From Cellulomonas gilvus ATCC 13127 (GTDB taxonomy: Bacteria > Actinomycetota > Actinomycetes > Actinomycetales > Cellulomonadaceae), in assembly GCF_000218545.1 (NCBI RefSeq), contig NC_015671.1, positions 806,001-870,000 of the forward strand: 64,000 bases of DNA, in the 5' to 3' direction. This document shows positions 62,962-64,000 of the stretch, piece after piece. The position numbers were made by a program, and so were the translations under genes. Position 1 is the stretch's first letter. Every line of letters starts with the position of its first letter. A model generated the notes under the pieces. That model did no database searches, had not been told where the DNA came from, and was given only the letters and a program-made list of their open reading frames with translations.

Positions 62962-63780
62962 GTGTCGCACGAGTCGTCTGAGCCCACGTCGGCCGAGCTC
63001 GAGCTCGAGGACGCCCTCGAGTCGGTCGAAGGCGTCGAGGCGTCCGTCGACGAGCCCGCCGACACCGACGAGGCCGCGCCTGCCGCGGACGAGGCCGCGC
63101 CCGTCGCGTCCGACGAGGCACCGGAGTCCGACGAGGCCGATGAGGCCTCGGCCGAGGACGCGGACGAGATCGACCCCGACGAGGACCCCGTCGCGGCGTT
63201 CAAGTCGAAGCTGCGCAGCCTGCCGGGCGACTGGTTCGTCATCCACTCCTACGCGGGTTACGAGAACCGCGTGAAGGCGAACCTCGAGAACCGCACGCAG
63301 AGCCTCAACATGGAGGACTTCATCTACCAGGTGGAGGTCCCCATGGAGGAGGTCGTCGAGATCAAGAACGCGCAGCGCAAGGTCGTCAAGCGCGTGCGCA
63401 TCCCCGGCTACGTCCTGGTCCGCATGGACCTGACCGACGAGTCGTGGGGTGCCGTGCGGCACACGCCCGGCGTGACGGGCTTCGTCGGCCACACGCACCA
63501 GCCGGTGCCGCTGACGCTCGACGAGGTGTTCTCGATGCTCGCCCCGACGCTCGAGGTCAAGTCGGCGTCCGCGCCGGCCGCCGCGGCCAAGGCCGCCGCG
63601 AAGATCCAGGTGGACTTCACGGTCGGCGAGTCGGTCACCGTCACCGACGGCCCCTTCGACACGCTGCCCGCCACGATCTCGGAGATCAACGCGGAGAACC
63701 AGAAGCTCAAGGTGCTCGTCTCCATCTTCGGCCGGGAGACCCCGGTCGAGCTGTCGTTCAGCCAGGTCGCCAAGATCTGA
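62962..63780 (+). CDS. nusG: Transcription termination/antitermination protein NusG
   Basis: 272 residues. An acidic, Ala-rich N-terminal extension of about 80 residues (rich in DEAAP repeats) precedes the NGN domain, which begins at [15 protein letters not shown] (about 89-103), and the KOW domain lies at about 212-270 ([15 protein letters not shown]). It binds RNA polymerase and couples transcription to Rho or ribosomes. The long acidic extension is common in actinobacterial NusG. GTG start behind AAGAAAGCAGGA. Confidence 0.97.
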   Translation: MSHESSEPTSAELELEDALESVEGVEASVDEPADTDEAAPAADEAAPVASDEAPESDEADEASAEDADEIDPDEDPVAAFKSKLRSLPGDWFVIHSYAGYENRVKANLENRTQSLNMEDFIYQVEVPMEEVVEIKNAQRKVVKRVRIPGYVLVRMDLTDESWGAVRHTPGVTGFVGHTHQPVPLTLDEVFSMLAPTLEVKSASAPAAAAKAAAKIQVDFTVGESVTVTDGPFDTLPATISEINAENQKLKVLVSIFGRETPVELSFSQVAKI

Positions 63781-63875
63781 CGGCACGGCATCGCGGGCGG
63801 CGCCGGTCGGCGTCGCCCACTGCAACCGGGTCATCGCCCACGGCGTAGGCCCACGAGAAGGAAAGGGACGGCGTC

Positions 63876-64000
63876 ATGCCCCCCAAGAAGAAGGTCACCG
63901 GCCTCATCAAGCTCCAGATCAACGCCGGTGCGGCCACGCCCGCCCCGCCGATCGGCCCCGCGCTCGGTCAGCACGGCGTGAACATCATGGAGTTCTGCAA
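63876..64000 (+). CDS. rplK: 50S ribosomal protein L11 (partial, N-terminal part)
   Basis: The first 41 residues are in the window; the gene runs off the right edge. It begins [18 protein letters not shown] and continues with [20 protein letters not shown], unmistakable for L11. The ATG follows AGAAGGAAAGGG. Next in the standard secE-nusG-rplK-rplA order. Confidence 0.97.
   Translation, partial: MPPKKKVTGLIKLQINAGAATPAPPIGPALGQHGVNIMEFC

Overview
The window is very GC-rich, uses GTG starts freely, packs genes in ATGA/GTGA overlaps, and carries an actinobacterial gene order (complete nuoA-N, type VII secretion genes, rpmG next to MaoC-type dehydratases, tRNA-Trp-secE-nusG-rplK). It looks like a chromosomal segment of a high-GC actinomycete; protein composition and the starch-degrading enzyme suggest Cellulomonas or a close relative (Micrococcales). 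The genus is an inference from memory, not a search result. I see no transposase, phage gene, CRISPR array or rRNA. No stretch longer than about 300 bases lacks a gene.

Region 1 (1-17,927) is respiratory: the tail of a geranylgeranyl-reductase-family protein, then all 14 subunits of NADH-quinone oxidoreductase (complex I) in the order A to N as one tightly coupled transcription unit, closed by a perfect 13-bp hairpin, then a polyprenyl diphosphate synthase. The two flanking genes plausibly make or reduce the isoprenoid tail of menaquinone, the electron acceptor of complex I.

Region 2 (18,082-36,604) is the most unusual part: a type VII (ESX-like) secretion locus with one EccC ATPase, one EccB, two different EccD channel proteins and two mycosins. 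It also has a WXG100 gene pair present twice inside an almost identical 749-bp direct repeat, a WXG-like 130-residue protein and a proline/glycine-rich candidate substrate. Two zinc-ribbon/RDD/FHA membrane proteins and a PP2C phosphatase are included. I found no EccE or EccA. The FHA and PP2C genes suggest control by threonine phosphorylation, although no kinase gene is present.

Region 3 (36,605-47,780) holds a secreted GH13 alpha-amylase with a CBM20 starch-binding domain behind a clear promoter and operator-like repeats. It continues with an Lrp/AsnC regulator, a secreted M14 carboxypeptidase with Ig-like repeats, an FprA-type ferredoxin-NADP reductase, HtpX, YajQ, tRNA-Tyr, a short-chain dehydrogenase, tRNA-Thr and tRNA-Met.

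Region 4 (47,865-64,000) begins with rpmG and two hot-dog dehydratase genes, a layout like mycobacterial rpmG-hadA-hadB-trpT-secE-nusG-rplK. It is interrupted by about 13.5 kb: a LacI regulator with divergent tandem MFS transporters and two perfect palindromic operators, murB, an adenosine-deaminase-family gene, a membrane protein with a C-terminal hexapeptide repeat, an ABC-2 exporter with a two-component system, and an aspartate-aminotransferase-family gene. The window ends with tRNA-Trp, secE, nusG and the start of rplK.
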